Part shown: positions 7,923 to 14,357 of the stretch, one piece after another | How positions within the stretch are numbered: position 1 is the first letter of the stretch | Layout of the letters: each line of letters begins with the position of its first letter | NCBI GenBank assembly: GCA_030152105.1 | Contig: JASLIH010000362.1 | Location: forward strand, 1-22,433 | DNA: 22,433 nucleotides | DNA from: Actinomycetes bacterium | GTDB taxonomy: Bacteria; Actinomycetota; CALGFH01 | Direction of reading: 5' to 3' | Program-made: the position numbers and the translations under genes | Notes under the pieces: model-generated | The model's input: the letters and a program-made list of their open reading frames with translations, nothing else | What the model was told of the DNA's origin: nothing | The model's database searches: none

Positions 7923-8438
7923 TCAGCCACGATGTCCAGGGCCACGGTGGCTCACCCTCGGGTGCTCCGCACCGTCGGTCGGCGACCGGCGCTTGCGCCG
8001 CCGGTCGGCCATCAGCACCGAGGCGGCCAGGCAGAGGACCAGGATCCCGGCCAGGATCGAGTTCCACTCGGCCCTGGCCACCATGGCCCGGGCCGGCTCG
8101 GTCACGTCCGAGGGCGGGATCGGGACCAGTGGCCAGGCGTCGACGCTGTCGGCGAACTCCCACAGCGAAGGGGCGAGCAGCAGCCAGCCGCCGAAGGCGA
8201 GGACGATGAGCATGGGCGGGATGCGGTTGCGGGTCACGTGCGCCCAGACGGCCAGCACGATCAGGGCCAGCCCGCTGGTCACGGCGCTGGTTGCGCCCGC
8301 GGTGATCTGCGCGGTGCCGAGCACCAGCGGCGAGACCACCAGCCAGGCCCCGAGGACCAGCAGCGCAGTCGCCGGCCAGGGTGGGCGGCGACGGTCGCGC
8401 GCCGCCGCCTCGATGCCCTCGTTGGCGTGCACCTGCAT
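7923..8438 (-). CDS. SPW-repeat family integral membrane protein
   Basis: A 171-residue protein. The start at 8438 lies in GGGGAGGTGATG, so a strong Shine-Dalgarno abuts the ATG and the A of the ATG is the last base of the FtsH-fragment stop (TGATG). Two SPW-like motifs are visible, LGAWLVVSPLVLG (about 30-42) and FGGWLLLAPSLWEFAD (about 83-98). Each begins a hairpin of two membrane helices, giving four segments, plus one more near LAGILVLCLAASVLMA. The C-terminus is basic. SPW proteins are small bacterial and archaeal membrane proteins of unknown function. The overlap suggests that this gene was once translated by coupling from a full ftsH gene. Confidence 0.8.
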   Translation of the reverse strand: MQVHANEGIEAAARDRRRPPWPATALLVLGAWLVVSPLVLGTAQITAGATSAVTSGLALIVLAVWAHVTRNRIPPMLIVLAFGGWLLLAPSLWEFADSVDAWPLVPIPPSDVTEPARAMVARAEWNSILAGILVLCLAASVLMADRRRKRRSPTDGAEHPRVSHRGPGHRG

Positions 8439-8731
8439 CACCTCCCCGTCGCAGCCGGAGGGGTGGTGTGGCCGGTGGCGCCGATGGGTTGGTGTTGGCC
8501 GGGGATGCGGCCGAGGACCTCGTCGACGTCGGTGCCGTCGACCGTCTCGCGTTCCAGGAGCAGGTCGGTGAGGCGGTCCAGGGCGTCGCGATGGTCGCTG
8601 AGCAAGGCCGTGGCCCGCTCTTCGGCGTCGCGGAGGAGCTTGGCGACTTCTTCGTCGACGACCCGTTGGGTCGCCTCGGCATACGGGCGGCTGCGGACCT
8701 CCTCGCCGCCCAGATACAGGGGGCTGCCGGT
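8438..8731 (-). pseudogene. FtsH C-terminal fragment, left copy (no start, body missing)
   Basis: Read on the minus strand, this encodes about 98 residues ending in TGA at 8440-8438: LYLGGEEVRSRPYAEATQRV, then VDEEVAKLLRDAEERATALL, SDHRDALDRLTDLLLERETV and a GRIPGQHQPIGATGH tail. This is the C-terminal end of the M41 peptidase domain of FtsH (the LFLG...YSE..QR.IDEEV...AL..LA..LLE.ETLDG pattern). The AAA domain, HEXXH zinc site and membrane anchor are absent; the sequence to its right is the inverted second copy. No start codon suitable for the fragment is present. Its last codons carry the ribosome site for the SPW gene. Confidence 0.75.
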
Positions 8732-9006
8732 GGCGAACCCGACCGGCAGCCCCCTGTACCTGGGCGGCGAGGAGGTCCGCAGCCGCCCCTATGCCGAGGC
8801 GACCCAGCGGGTCGTGGATGAAGAAGTCGCCGCGCTGTTGCGGGAGGCCGAGGGTCGGGCCCGGGGGTTGCTGACTGAGTATCGGGACGCCCTGGACCGC
8901 CTGACCGAGCTGCTGCTGGAACGCGAGACCGTCGACGGCACCGACGTCGATGAGGTCCTGGGCCGGATCCCCGGCCAACACCAACCCATCGGCGCCACCG
9001 GCCACA
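8467..9006. repeat. Large inverted repeat: 265-bp arms, 10-bp centre
   Basis: Arms 8467-8731 and 8742-9006 are the same length with no indel and, by hand alignment, about 88% identical. The innermost 17 bp (TACAGGGGGCTGCCGGT and its complement) and the outermost 40 bp match exactly. Most mismatches fall in the middle (about 8585-8660). The centre is GGCGAACCCG. DNA this palindromic could extrude a cruciform, and RNA from either strand would fold into a very long hairpin. Confidence 0.9.
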
Positions 9007-9053
9007 GCGCCGTGGCCGCCCCCCCAGATGCCGCGGGCGCTCCGGACGCTTGA
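8742..9053 (+). pseudogene. FtsH C-terminal fragment, right copy (no start, body missing)
   Basis: Read on the plus strand, this is the same FtsH tail in mirror orientation: LYLGGEEVRSRPYAEATQRV, then VDEEVAALLREAEGRARGLL, TEYRDALDRLTELLLERETV and GRIPGQHQPIGATGH. A unique end (SAVAAPPDAAGAPDA) runs to the TGA at 9051-9053. It differs from the left copy at about 9 of 84 aligned residues, although the DNA differs at about 32 of 265 positions, so most changes are silent. This is the pattern of two genes that evolved under protein-level selection. The frame is open upstream, but through unrelated antisense sequence. Its stop lies inside the first codons of the YcaQ-like gene. Confidence 0.75.
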
Positions 9054-10260
9054 CCCGGGCCTGGCGCGCCGGCTGATCCTCAGCCGCCAGCGCCTGGCCG
9101 GCACGCCACCGACGGCGCCCGGCTCCGAGGCGATCATGGGGGCGGCCACCGACCTGGGCTCCCTCCAGCTCGACCCGATCAGCGTGGTCGCCCGCAGCCA
9201 CCAGCTGGTCCTCTGGAGCCGCCTCGGCCGCTACGACGTGGCCGGCCTGGACGCGCTGCTGTGGCGCGACCGGTGCCTGTTCGAGTACTGGACGCACGCG
9301 GCCGCGATCGTCTGCACCAACGACTACCCGATCCACTCGCTGCTGATGCGCCGCTACCCGCGTGCCCGCCACACCCAGCTGCGCGCCTGGCTGGCCGACA
9401 ACCAGGCCCTGCGCCGCTCGATCCTGCGCCAGCTCCGGGTGGGCGGCCCGCTGCCGACCCGGGCGCTCGAGGACCGGGCCGCGACCGACTGGCAGTCCAG
9501 CGGCTGGACCCAGGGTCGCAACGTCGACCGCATGCTCGACCTCCTCTGGACCCAGGGCCGCATCATGGTCGCCGGCCGCCAGGGCCAGCAGCGGGTCTGG
9601 GACCTGGCCGAGCGCTGCCTCCCCGCGTGGGCCCCGACCCACCGCCCTCCAGAACGCGAGGTCGTCCGCCTCGCCACCCAGCGCAGCCTCCGCGCCCTCG
9701 GGGTCGCCACCGCCCGTGACATCGACCGGAGCTTCACCGCCGGCCGCTACCCGGGCCTCGGCTCGGTCCTGGCCGGCCTCCAGCGATCCGGCCAGGTCGA
9801 GCAGGTCCACCTGGCCGACAACGGCACCGAGCGGCCCGGCCCCTGGTACGTCCACACCGACGACCTGCCCCTGCTGGAGCGCCTCCAGTCCGGCGACTGG
9901 CAGCCACGGACGACCCTGCTCTCGCCCTTCGACAACCTCGTCATCAACCGCGAGCGGACCGAGCGCCTGTTCGGCTTCCAGTTCCGGCTGGAGATCTACG
10001 TCCCCAAGGCCGCTCGCCGATACGGCTACTACGTCCTGCCCATCCTCCACGGCGACCAGCTCATCGGCCGGGTCGACCCGGCCTTCGACCGCACCGCCGG
10101 CCAGCTGGTCGTCAACGCCATCCACGCCGAGCCCGACGCCCCGGCCGCGGCCGGCCCCGCCGTCGCCACCGCCCTCCAGGAGCTGGCCACCTTCCTCGGC
10201 GCCACCGGCGTCGACCTCCGCCAGCCCCCTCCCCGGGTGTGGCGCACCGGGTTCGCCTAG
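9028..10260 (+). CDS. Winged-helix DNA glycosylase, YcaQ/AlkX (HTH_42) family
   Basis: A 410-residue protein of the AlkZ-like family of winged-helix glycosylases, which unhook interstrand crosslinks and remove bulky alkylated bases. The N-terminal LARRLILSRQRLAG and SLQLDPISVVARSHQLVLWSR are typical. The catalytic motif is Q-L-D (Q47, D49), i.e. the Q-phi-D form of YcaQ/AlkX rather than the Q-phi-Q of AlkZ. EYWTHAA and the C-terminal LLSPFDNLVINRERTERLFGF and GRVDPAFDR blocks also fit. The ATG at 9028 lacks a clear ribosome site and lies inside the end of the FtsH fragment frame, so translation may depend on coupling or leaderless initiation. Its stop shares CTAG with the convergent methyltransferase gene. 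Confidence 0.88.
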   Translation: MPRALRTLDPGLARRLILSRQRLAGTPPTAPGSEAIMGAATDLGSLQLDPISVVARSHQLVLWSRLGRYDVAGLDALLWRDRCLFEYWTHAAAIVCTNDYPIHSLLMRRYPRARHTQLRAWLADNQALRRSILRQLRVGGPLPTRALEDRAATDWQSSGWTQGRNVDRMLDLLWTQGRIMVAGRQGQQRVWDLAERCLPAWAPTHRPPEREVVRLATQRSLRALGVATARDIDRSFTAGRYPGLGSVLAGLQRSGQVEQVHLADNGTERPGPWYVHTDDLPLLERLQSGDWQPRTTLLSPFDNLVINRERTERLFGFQFRLEIYVPKAARRYGYYVLPILHGDQLIGRVDPAFDRTAGQLVVNAIHAEPDAPAAAGPAVATALQELATFLGATGVDLRQPPPRVWRTGFA

Positions 10261-10958
10261 CCCGCCGGCCGGAGCGCCTGGACGGCCAGCACCCCATCGC
10301 GGCCGAGGACGTGGCGACCGGCCGACACCTCGGCGAACCCGGCCCGCTCCACCTGAGCGACCAGTTCCTGACCTTGCTCCCAGGTCAGGGCGTGACCCCG
10401 GAACCACCCACGCGGCCGGGCCAGGCGCTCGACGATCAGCAGCCGCCCACCCGGCCGGAGCACCCGGGACGCCTCGGCCAGCCCAGCCTCCGGGTCGGCC
10501 CAGTGGTGGAACGAGGCAACCGCCGACACCACCGTCGCCACCCCGTCCTCCAGCGGGAGCCGTTCCGCGGTCCCCTCCACCACCCGCACCCGGTCCCCCA
10601 ACGACCCCGGCGTCCGCCATCCCGCCACCCGCCGCATCTGCCCCGACGGCTCAACCCCCACCGCCGTAGCCCCCCGCTCCGCCGCCTCCCGAAGGAACCG
10701 CCCCGGCCCACACCCCACATCCACCACCAGATCCCCGGGCCCCACCCCCGCCAGCTCGGCCACCAGCCGTGCCCTCCGCCCCCGCCCGACCGACATCACC
10801 AACCCGGCAAGCAGCCCGAGCACACCCTCGAACTCCCCCGCCCCACCCACCCCGGGTTCGCGGTGCCCGGGGTGCCAATGGATCCCGCGACGACCCGGGT
10901 TCTCCGAGTGACCCGGGGTCTCGTCGTGCTCGTGGTTCGCCTGGTGCTCCCGTCGCAT
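10257..10958 (-). CDS. Class I SAM-dependent methyltransferase with His-rich N-terminus
   Basis: A 233-residue protein with the Rossmann SAM-binding motifs: VVDVGCGPGRF (78-88, motif I), VGVEPSGQM (motif II acidic residue), SAVASFHHW and RVLRPGGRLLIVERL. This is the UbiE/Methyltransf_11 pattern; the substrate is unknown. The start at 10958 follows GGGAG and fits the predicted promoter. An unusual N-terminal leader has seven histidines in its first 35 residues (5, 9, 11, 17, 27, 29, 32) and could bind metal or simply be disordered. The gene is divergent from a TetR gene 86 bp away, and the TetR-type palindrome overlaps its predicted promoter, so repression by that TetR is likely. Confidence 0.85.
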   Translation of the reverse strand: MRREHQANHEHDETPGHSENPGRRGIHWHPGHREPGVGGAGEFEGVLGLLAGLVMSVGRGRRARLVAELAGVGPGDLVVDVGCGPGRFLREAAERGATAVGVEPSGQMRRVAGWRTPGSLGDRVRVVEGTAERLPLEDGVATVVSAVASFHHWADPEAGLAEASRVLRPGGRLLIVERLARPRGWFRGHALTWEQGQELVAQVERAGFAEVSAGRHVLGRDGVLAVQALRPAG

Positions 10959-10982
10959 CTCCAGCTCCCGCTCGTCCCCGCC

Positions 10983-11001
10983 TACTGACCGTGGGTCAGT
11001 A
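10983..11001. promoter_or_regulatory. 19-bp palindromic TetR-type operator
   Basis: TACTGACC and GGTCAGTA flank GTG, an 8-3-8 perfect palindrome between the divergent methyltransferase and TetR genes. TGACC/GGTCA arms are common in TetR-family sites. It overlaps the -10 and start point of the methyltransferase promoter. A second, weaker inverted repeat (TGACG-N6-CGTCA, 11010-11025) lies over the promoter spacers of both genes. Confidence 0.75.
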
Positions 11002-11026
11002 TTAATGACTGACGGTCGGTCGTCAA
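10999..11026 (-). promoter_or_regulatory. Promoter of the methyltransferase gene
   Basis: On the minus strand, TTGACG (11026-11021), a 16-bp spacer and TAATAC (11004-10999) form a good sigma-70-like promoter. Transcription would start around 10992, inside the palindrome, about 35 nt before the start codon. Confidence 0.6.
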
Positions 11027-11038
11027 GGGTGCTATGCT
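11009..11038 (+). promoter_or_regulatory. Promoter of the TetR gene, leaderless transcript likely
   Basis: CTGACG (11009-11014), an 18-bp spacer and TATGCT (11033-11038). The expected start point falls at the GTG start codon at 11045, and no Shine-Dalgarno is present, so the mRNA is probably leaderless, as is common in actinobacteria. Confidence 0.5.
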
Positions 11039-11044
11039 CCGGCG

Positions 11045-11758
11045 GTGAGCGCTCGTTCCGACTCTCGAACCGGCCCCGGGCCCGGTCCTTCGGCTCGGCG
11101 GCCGCGGCGGCAGCCGGCTGACGTGCGGCGGGAACAGATCCTGGACGCGGCAGAGCGGGTGCTGGTCGAACGGGGGCTGGCCGCCGCGACCATGGCCGAC
11201 GTCGCCGAGGCGGCGGCGGTGGCCAAGGGCACCGTGTACCTGTACTTCGAGTCCAAGGCGGAGCTGCTGGCCGGGCTGCGGGCGCGGTACTTCGAGCGCT
11301 TCGCGGCCATGCTCGGCGACCCACCACCAGGGGGACGGGCGCCCGCCGGCACCGCCGAGCGGGTCGAGCGGCTGGTGGCCGCCTCCTACGACTTCGCCCG
11401 GGCCAACCACGCCCTGCACCACGTGCTGTTCCACGAGGCCGGGTTCGGCGAGGCGGACGCCTTCACCAGAGCCAGGGCCGTGATGGCCGACCTGGTCGAG
11501 GCCGGTCGGGCCTCCGGGGAGCTCACGGTGGCCGACCCCGCCCTGGCCACCGACTTCCTGCTCCACGGGCTCCACGGCGTGCTGGTCACCGCGACCCACC
11601 ACCCCCGGCCGCAGCGGCGGCGACTGGTCGCGGGGGTGAGCGAGCTGATCTGTCAGGCGCTCGGGGTCACGCGCCCGGGCGGGACCACGACGCCACGTGG
11701 GCCGGGGCCGGGATCGACGGGTCGAGGACCGGGTCGGGAGCGGGCTCGCCGGGGGTGA
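11045..11758 (+). CDS. TetR/AcrR-family transcriptional regulator
   Basis: A 237-residue regulator starting at GTG 11045. The N-terminal DNA-binding domain (about 29-75) reads REQILDAAERVLVERGLAAA, then TMADVAEAAAVAKGTVYLYF and ESKAELL, a textbook TetR helix-turn-helix. The ligand domain runs to about LICQALG (residue 207). About 30 low-complexity Gly/Pro/Arg residues follow, which overlap the 3' end of the convergent PPOX gene by 92 bp. The divergent methyltransferase and the palindrome between them suggest that it represses that gene and itself, and responds to a small hydrophobic ligand. The drug exporters in the window are further candidate targets, but no matching site was seen near them. 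Confidence 0.9.
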   Translation: MSARSDSRTGPGPGPSARRPRRQPADVRREQILDAAERVLVERGLAAATMADVAEAAAVAKGTVYLYFESKAELLAGLRARYFERFAAMLGDPPPGGRAPAGTAERVERLVAASYDFARANHALHHVLFHEAGFGEADAFTRARAVMADLVEAGRASGELTVADPALATDFLLHGLHGVLVTATHHPRPQRRRLVAGVSELICQALGVTRPGGTTTPRGPGPGSTGRGPGRERARRG

Positions 11759-12326
11759 GGGCCAGGGGGAGGACCCCGGCCCAGATCGGCAGGGCGTAAT
11801 CGGGCTCGTCGTCCTGGGGCGGGCCGGTGCGGACCTTGGCCGAGACCTCGGCCAGCGGCAGGGCCAGGACGGCGGTGGCGGCCAGCTCCCTGGGGTCGCC
11901 CCCGCGGACCTCGTCGCTGCGCCCGGGCACGATGTGCTCGACCAGCGCGCGCAGGGCGACCTCCTTCTCGCCTGGGTCGGTGACCGGCCGGGTACGGCCG
12001 ATGGCCATGACCGACCGGTAGTTCATCGAGTGGTGGAAGGCCGAGCGGGCCAGCACCAGCCCGTCCACCAGCGTGACGGTGACGCAGACGTCCATGCCCG
12101 GCCGGAGCCCGAGCCGGCTGCCGGTGGACCCGTGCAGGAACAGCGTGTCACCAACCCGGGCGTACCCGGTCGGGATGACATAGGGCTGCCCGTCGACCAC
12201 GAAGCCCACGTGGCAGAGGAAGCCCTCGTCGAGGATCGCGTGCACGGTCGCCCGGTCGTAGGTCGCCCGTTCCGGCAGCCGCCGGACCCGGGTCCGCTCG
12301 GTCCGCTGATAGCGGTCAGTGTCCAT
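11667..12326 (-). CDS. Pyridoxamine 5'-phosphate oxidase-like FMN-binding protein (PPOX class)
   Basis: A 219-residue split-barrel flavoprotein. It begins MDTDRYQRTERTRVRRLPER, then ATYDRATVHAILDEGFLCHVGFVVDGQPYVIPT, the normal opening of the Pyridox_ox_2 family. GDTLFLHGSTGSRL, VCVTVTLVDGLVLARSAFHHSMNYRSVMAIG, EVSAKVRTGPPQDDEPDYALPIWAGVLPL follow in the expected order. Members bind FMN or F420 and reduce or scavenge small molecules; the exact reaction is unknown. The ATG at 12326 has no clear ribosome site. Upstream lie spaced GTAC repeats that look like an operator. Its 3' end overlaps the end of the tetR gene antisense by 92 bp. Confidence 0.85.
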   Translation of the reverse strand: MDTDRYQRTERTRVRRLPERATYDRATVHAILDEGFLCHVGFVVDGQPYVIPTGYARVGDTLFLHGSTGSRLGLRPGMDVCVTVTLVDGLVLARSAFHHSMNYRSVMAIGRTRPVTDPGEKEVALRALVEHIVPGRSDEVRGGDPRELAATAVLALPLAEVSAKVRTGPPQDDEPDYALPIWAGVLPLALTPGEPAPDPVLDPSIPAPAHVASWSRPGA

Positions 12327-12342
12327 GCGTGAATACGCTCCA

Positions 12343-12368
12343 GTACATATCTCAGAATGTACCAGTAC
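12343..12368. promoter_or_regulatory. GTAC-repeat operator candidate upstream of the PPOX gene
   Basis: GTACAT (12343-12348) and ATGTAC (12357-12362) form a 6-8-6 inverted repeat. A third GTAC lies at 12365-12368, so on the minus strand GTACTGG occurs twice. The stretch is AT-rich for this region and lies 17 to 42 bp before the start codon. GTAC half-sites are seen with HxlR-type regulators; this is only a suggestion. Confidence 0.5.
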
Positions 12369-12440
12369 AATACCAGGCCGCCCCGCCGGTGAGAACGACG
12401 CCGTCCACCCCGGTGTACCAGATGCGACGGCGGCCCTGCG

Positions 12441-12458
12441 ACAGCCCTCGAGGGCTGT
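12441..12458. repeat. 18-bp perfect palindrome in the PPOX/ABC divergent gap
   Basis: ACAGCCCTCGAGGGCTGT is fully self-complementary with no loop. It lies between two divergent genes (gap 12327-12590) and has no T-run on either side, so an operator is more likely than a terminator. No clear promoter for the ABC genes was found in this gap. Confidence 0.45.
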
Positions 12459-12590
12459 GGATTGGGGTCGCGGATTGTCTGGGCGCTGCCGTACGTTGCA
12501 CCGTAGGTAACCCGCCCCCGAACCCTCTGGAGCTTCCCGCTGCGCTGGTACGGAACCGACCCGCCTCCCGACGGCCTTGCCCTCGGGACG

Positions 12591-14357
12591 TTGCGGCGTG
12601 TCGTCGGCCTGATGCGGCCGTTCTGGGTCCGGGTGACCATGGCGTTCCTGCTCGGGGTCACCATGCTGGTCATCACCTCGTTCATCCCGCTGGTGACCAG
12701 GACGATCATCGACGACGGGCTGACCAAGCGGATCCCAGGGGTGCTGGGGCGCGAGGTCGTCCTGCTGATGGGACTGGCTGTGGTCCGCTGGGTCGTGGGC
12801 GGGCTGCGGCGCAACATCTCCGGGCGGGTCGGCACCGACGTCGAGTACAACCTGCGCAACCGCATGGGCCGCCACCTGCTGACCCTCGAGGCCGCCTACC
12901 ACGACCGCGTGCCCACTGGGCAGCTGCTGGCCAGGACCACCTCGGACGTGCGCTCGCTGCGCTACTTCATCTCCTGGGGCCTGGTCTTCATGGTCCTCAA
13001 CGTGATCACCTTCGCCATCGCCGCGGTGCAGATGTGGCTGCTCTCGCCCCGCCTCTGCCTGGTCGTGCTCGCCCTGGCCCCGCCGCTGGTCTACGGGGCG
13101 CTGCGGTTCAACCGCCGCCTGCACCGCGTCTACTGGCAGGTGCAGCAGGAGATCGGCGAGCTGACCACCGTGGTCGAGGAGGCGACGGCCGGGGTCCGGG
13201 TGGTCAAGGCGTTCGGCCGCGAGAACGAGCAGACCCGCCGCCTGGAGACCGAGGCCAGCTCCATCCTCGACCAGAACCTGGAGGCGGCGCGGCTGCGCGC
13301 CTTCTACACCCCCCTGCTGGGTATCCTCCCCCAGCTCAGCCTGGCCGCGATCCTCTGGTACGGGGGCCGGCTGGCCATCGACGGCCAGATCACCCTTGGC
13401 ACCCTGGTCGCGTTCAACAGCTACCTGCTGCTGCTGGCCTGGCCGCTTCAGGGCCTCGGGATGCTGTTCGGCTTCGCCCAGCGGGCCGCGGCCAGCGGCG
13501 ACCGGGTCTTCGAGGTGCTCGACCAGCCGCCGGCCATCGCCGACCGGCCGGACGCGATCGCCCTCCCCGCACCGGCCGACGGGCCGGTGGACCGGGGGGT
13601 CCGGATCAGGTTCGAGGACGTCAGCTTCGCCTACGAGGAGGGGGGCCGCCCCTCGCTGGCCGCGATCGACCTGGACATCGCGCCGGGGTCGCGGGTGGCG
13701 GTGGTCGGGGGGACCGGGTCGGGCAAGTCGACCCTGCTCGGGCTGGTCCCGCGGCTGTACGCGCCGACCAAGGGGCGGGTGCTGGTCGACGGCCACGACG
13801 TCGCCGGCCTCACGCTGGACTCGCTGCGCTCGGCGGTCGGGATCGTCCACCAGGAGCCGGTGCTGTTCTCGGCCAGCCTGCGCGACAACGTCGCCTTCGG
13901 GCGCCCGCAGGCCAGCGACGAGGAGGTGCTCGACGCCCTGGCCGCGGCGGCCGCCCGCGACGTGCTCGAGGGGCTGCCCGAGGGCCTGGACACGGTGGTC
14001 GGCGAGCAGGGCTACACCCTGTCCGGCGGCCAGCGTCAGCGGGTCGCGCTGGCCAGGGCGCTCCTGATGCAGCCGCGGGTGCTGATCCTCGACGACGCCC
14101 TCTCCCACGTCGACGTCGACACCGAGGCGGCCATCCTGGCCGGGCTGGACACGGCCCTTGGCAGCGCCACCCTGCTGCTGGTCGCCAACCGGCCGGCCAG
14201 CCTGCGCCTGGCTGAGCGGGTGGTCCTGCTCGACCGGGGCCGGGTGATCGCCCAGGGCAGCCACGAGGAGCTGGCCGCCCACGAGCCCGCCTACCGGGGC
14301 GTCCTCGCCCACGCCGGCGGCGGCGTGGACCGCCTGGTCGAGGAGGCCGCGTCATGA
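12591..14357 (+). CDS. Heterodimeric ABC exporter, subunit 1 (degenerate-site ATPase)
   Basis: At least 588 residues: a six-helix ABC exporter membrane domain (about 10-300) then an ATPase domain (about 335-575). Motifs: Walker A GGTGSGKST (K379), canonical signature LSGGQ (477-481), and Walker B VLILDD, where D502 replaces the catalytic Glu. VANRPA has N533 where the H-switch His should be. These losses mark the non-hydrolytic half of an asymmetric exporter of the BmrCD/TM287-288 kind. The TTG at 12591 has no ribosome site. The frame is open upstream to 12507 with protein-like sequence (LWSFPLRWYGTDPPPDGLAL), and a CTG at 12540 has GGAG 7 bases before it, so the true start may be earlier. 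The stop overlaps the next start (ATGA). Confidence 0.92.
   Translation: MRRVVGLMRPFWVRVTMAFLLGVTMLVITSFIPLVTRTIIDDGLTKRIPGVLGREVVLLMGLAVVRWVVGGLRRNISGRVGTDVEYNLRNRMGRHLLTLEAAYHDRVPTGQLLARTTSDVRSLRYFISWGLVFMVLNVITFAIAAVQMWLLSPRLCLVVLALAPPLVYGALRFNRRLHRVYWQVQQEIGELTTVVEEATAGVRVVKAFGRENEQTRRLETEASSILDQNLEAARLRAFYTPLLGILPQLSLAAILWYGGRLAIDGQITLGTLVAFNSYLLLLAWPLQGLGMLFGFAQRAAASGDRVFEVLDQPPAIADRPDAIALPAPADGPVDRGVRIRFEDVSFAYEEGGRPSLAAIDLDIAPGSRVAVVGGTGSGKSTLLGLVPRLYAPTKGRVLVDGHDVAGLTLDSLRSAVGIVHQEPVLFSASLRDNVAFGRPQASDEEVLDALAAAAARDVLEGLPEGLDTVVGEQGYTLSGGQRQRVALARALLMQPRVLILDDALSHVDVDTEAAILAGLDTALGSATLLLVANRPASLRLAERVVLLDRGRVIAQGSHEELAAHEPAYRGVLAHAGGGVDRLVEEAAS

Noticed and set aside
8467..9006. Insertion sequence or integron-like element as the cause of the inverted repeat
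   Set aside because: No transposase or integrase is present, no target-site duplication is visible, and the arms are coding sequence for an FtsH tail, not terminal repeats.
8467..9006. Invertible promoter or phase-variation switch
   Set aside because: The segment between the arms is only 10 bp, too small to carry an invertible promoter, and no recombinase gene is nearby.
7102..10620. 1172-codon open frame on the minus strand
   Set aside because: It runs antisense through the ABC permease, the YcaQ-like gene and the FtsH repeat. Its composition is low-complexity Gly/Arg/Ala with no domain, as expected from a GC-rich genome shadow frame.
12329..14215. 628-codon plus-strand frame overlapping ABC subunit 1
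   Set aside because: It is an out-of-frame shadow; all ABC motifs lie in the 12591-14357 frame.
11667..14312. 881-codon minus-strand frame that includes the PPOX protein
   Set aside because: Only the last 219 codons (from 12326) match the PPOX family. The upstream part is antisense to ABC subunit 1.
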